The notes below the pieces were generated by a model. The model made no database searches, was not told the DNA's origin, and was given only the letters and a program-made list of their open reading frames with translations. A stretch of 64,000 nucleotides of DNA from Acidobacteriota bacterium (GTDB taxonomy: Bacteria > Acidobacteriota > Vicinamibacteria > Vicinamibacterales > SCN-69-37), in NCBI GenBank assembly GCA_947467605.1, contig CANIII010000009.1, positions 62,001 to 126,000 of the forward strand. Reading direction: 5' to 3'. The translations under genes were made by a program, and so were the position numbers. Shown piece by piece: positions 63,543 through 64,000 of this stretch (positions are counted from its first letter, which is position 1; every line of letters begins with the position of its first letter).

Positions 63543-64000
63543 ATGAGCCGCGAGGATGTCTTGCGCGTCGTGATCGTCGACGATGAGGAGCCTGCGCGAA
63601 TGGCCGTGCGCCAGGACCTGGACGCGATTGGTGGCATTGAGGTCATCGCCGAATGCGCCAATGGTTTCGAGGCCGTGCGGGTGGTCAACGAGCACCCGGT
63701 GGATTTGCTGCTGCTCGACGTGCAGATGCCCAAGCTTGATGGGTTCGACGTGCTGGAGTTGATCGGGCGCGATGTGCCCGCGATCTTCATCACAGCCTAC
63801 GACGAGTTTGCGCTGCGCGCGTTCGAGGTGCATGCGGTGGACTACCTGCTGAAGCCGTTCGCGCGCGAGCGATTGGCCGGGGCATTGGATCGTGCCCGCG
63901 CGCGTCGCGGACAGCCCGGGCCTGATCCGGCCGCCGTCCGAGCCACCGCCCGTCCGTCGTCGGCGATGCTGGATCGTTTGGTAATCCGCGATGGCCCCAA
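63543..64000 (+). CDS. LytTR-type response regulator, cut by window edge
   Basis: The first 152 codons are present and the frame is still open at 64000. The receiver domain has VVIVDDEEPAR, the phospho-acceptor Asp59 in LLLLDVQMPK, ITAYDEFALRAFEVHAVDYL and the conserved Lys in LLKPF. The DNA-binding LytTR domain is expected beyond the edge; the sequence ends in RLVIRDGP, which is how such domains commonly begin. It pairs with the LytS-type kinase. Confidence 0.9.
   Translation, partial: MSREDVLRVVIVDDEEPARMAVRQDLDAIGGIEVIAECANGFEAVRVVNEHPVDLLLLDVQMPKLDGFDVLELIGRDVPAIFITAYDEFALRAFEVHAVDYLLKPFARERLAGALDRARARRGQPGPDPAAVRATARPSSAMLDRLVIRDGP

Overview
The window is GC-rich, densely packed bacterial chromosome. 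The longest stretch without a called gene is about 180 bases (51202-51382). I recognised no rRNA, tRNA, CRISPR array or prophage. The protein families suggest an Acidobacteriota chromosome, probably of the Vicinamibacteria type. They include giant secreted BNR/VPS10-propeller proteins, several secreted carboxypeptidase-regulatory-like (CarboxypepD_reg) proteins, a peptidase-TolB propeller-outer-membrane-barrel fusion, and many exported metallopeptidases. This placement is inference from gene content, not a phylogeny.

Left part (1-31.8 kb). A VWA/MoxR-type ATPase pair lies at the left edge, followed by a glycerophosphodiesterase and an exported M28 peptidase. Next is a REP-associated tyrosine transposase (RAYT) bracketed by two identical 44-bp perfect palindromes, then an M49-like lipoprotein. 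The pyruvate dehydrogenase operon aceE-aceF-lpd follows. After it come an AlkZ-like winged-helix protein, a large BNR protein, a DUF898/M48 pair, an exported rhodanese, and an overlapping run of two CarboxypepD_reg proteins plus an exported metallo-beta-lactamase-fold hydrolase. A family 5 uracil-DNA glycosylase, a YhcH-type protein, lipoyl synthase, a UPF0173 hydrolase and a second BNR protein complete this part. LipA and the lipoylated AceF are functionally linked.

Central part (31.8-46 kb). A BoxR-like HTH/shikimate-kinase regulator is divergent from boxC-boxB and a following catabolic run: enoyl-CoA hydratase, aldehyde dehydrogenase, ACMSD-type amidohydrolase, a membrane glycosyltransferase-like protein, a kynureninase-like enzyme and 3-hydroxyacyl-CoA dehydrogenase. 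This looks like aerobic CoA-dependent aromatic degradation by benzoyl-CoA epoxidation, mixed with enzymes typical of kynurenine/aminobenzoate metabolism. BoxA, a CoA ligase and a thiolase are not in the window. Three genes then overlap or nearly abut: a GH109-like exported oxidoreductase-fold protein, a sugar-1-phosphate nucleotidyltransferase and a galactokinase-family kinase. Together they suggest amino-sugar salvage.

Right part (46-64 kb). This holds a cupredoxin lipoprotein, a ferredoxin, pantothenate kinase, an acyl-CoA thioesterase and the large outer-membrane peptidase/propeller/barrel protein. An ECF sigma/anti-sigma/TlpA operon follows, then an RNase II-type nuclease, an EEP nuclease and a tandem CarboxypepD_reg gene broken by a two-base slip in a CG run. 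Next are a transglutaminase-like protein, a CusF-SCO lipoprotein overlapping an orphan ABC ATPase, and a LiaF-like/LytS/LytTR envelope-sensing operon that runs off the right edge.

Several genes overlap by ATGA, GTGA or similar junctions, so translational coupling is common here. Two genes (12.8 kb and 24.3 kb) appear to need non-canonical start codons.
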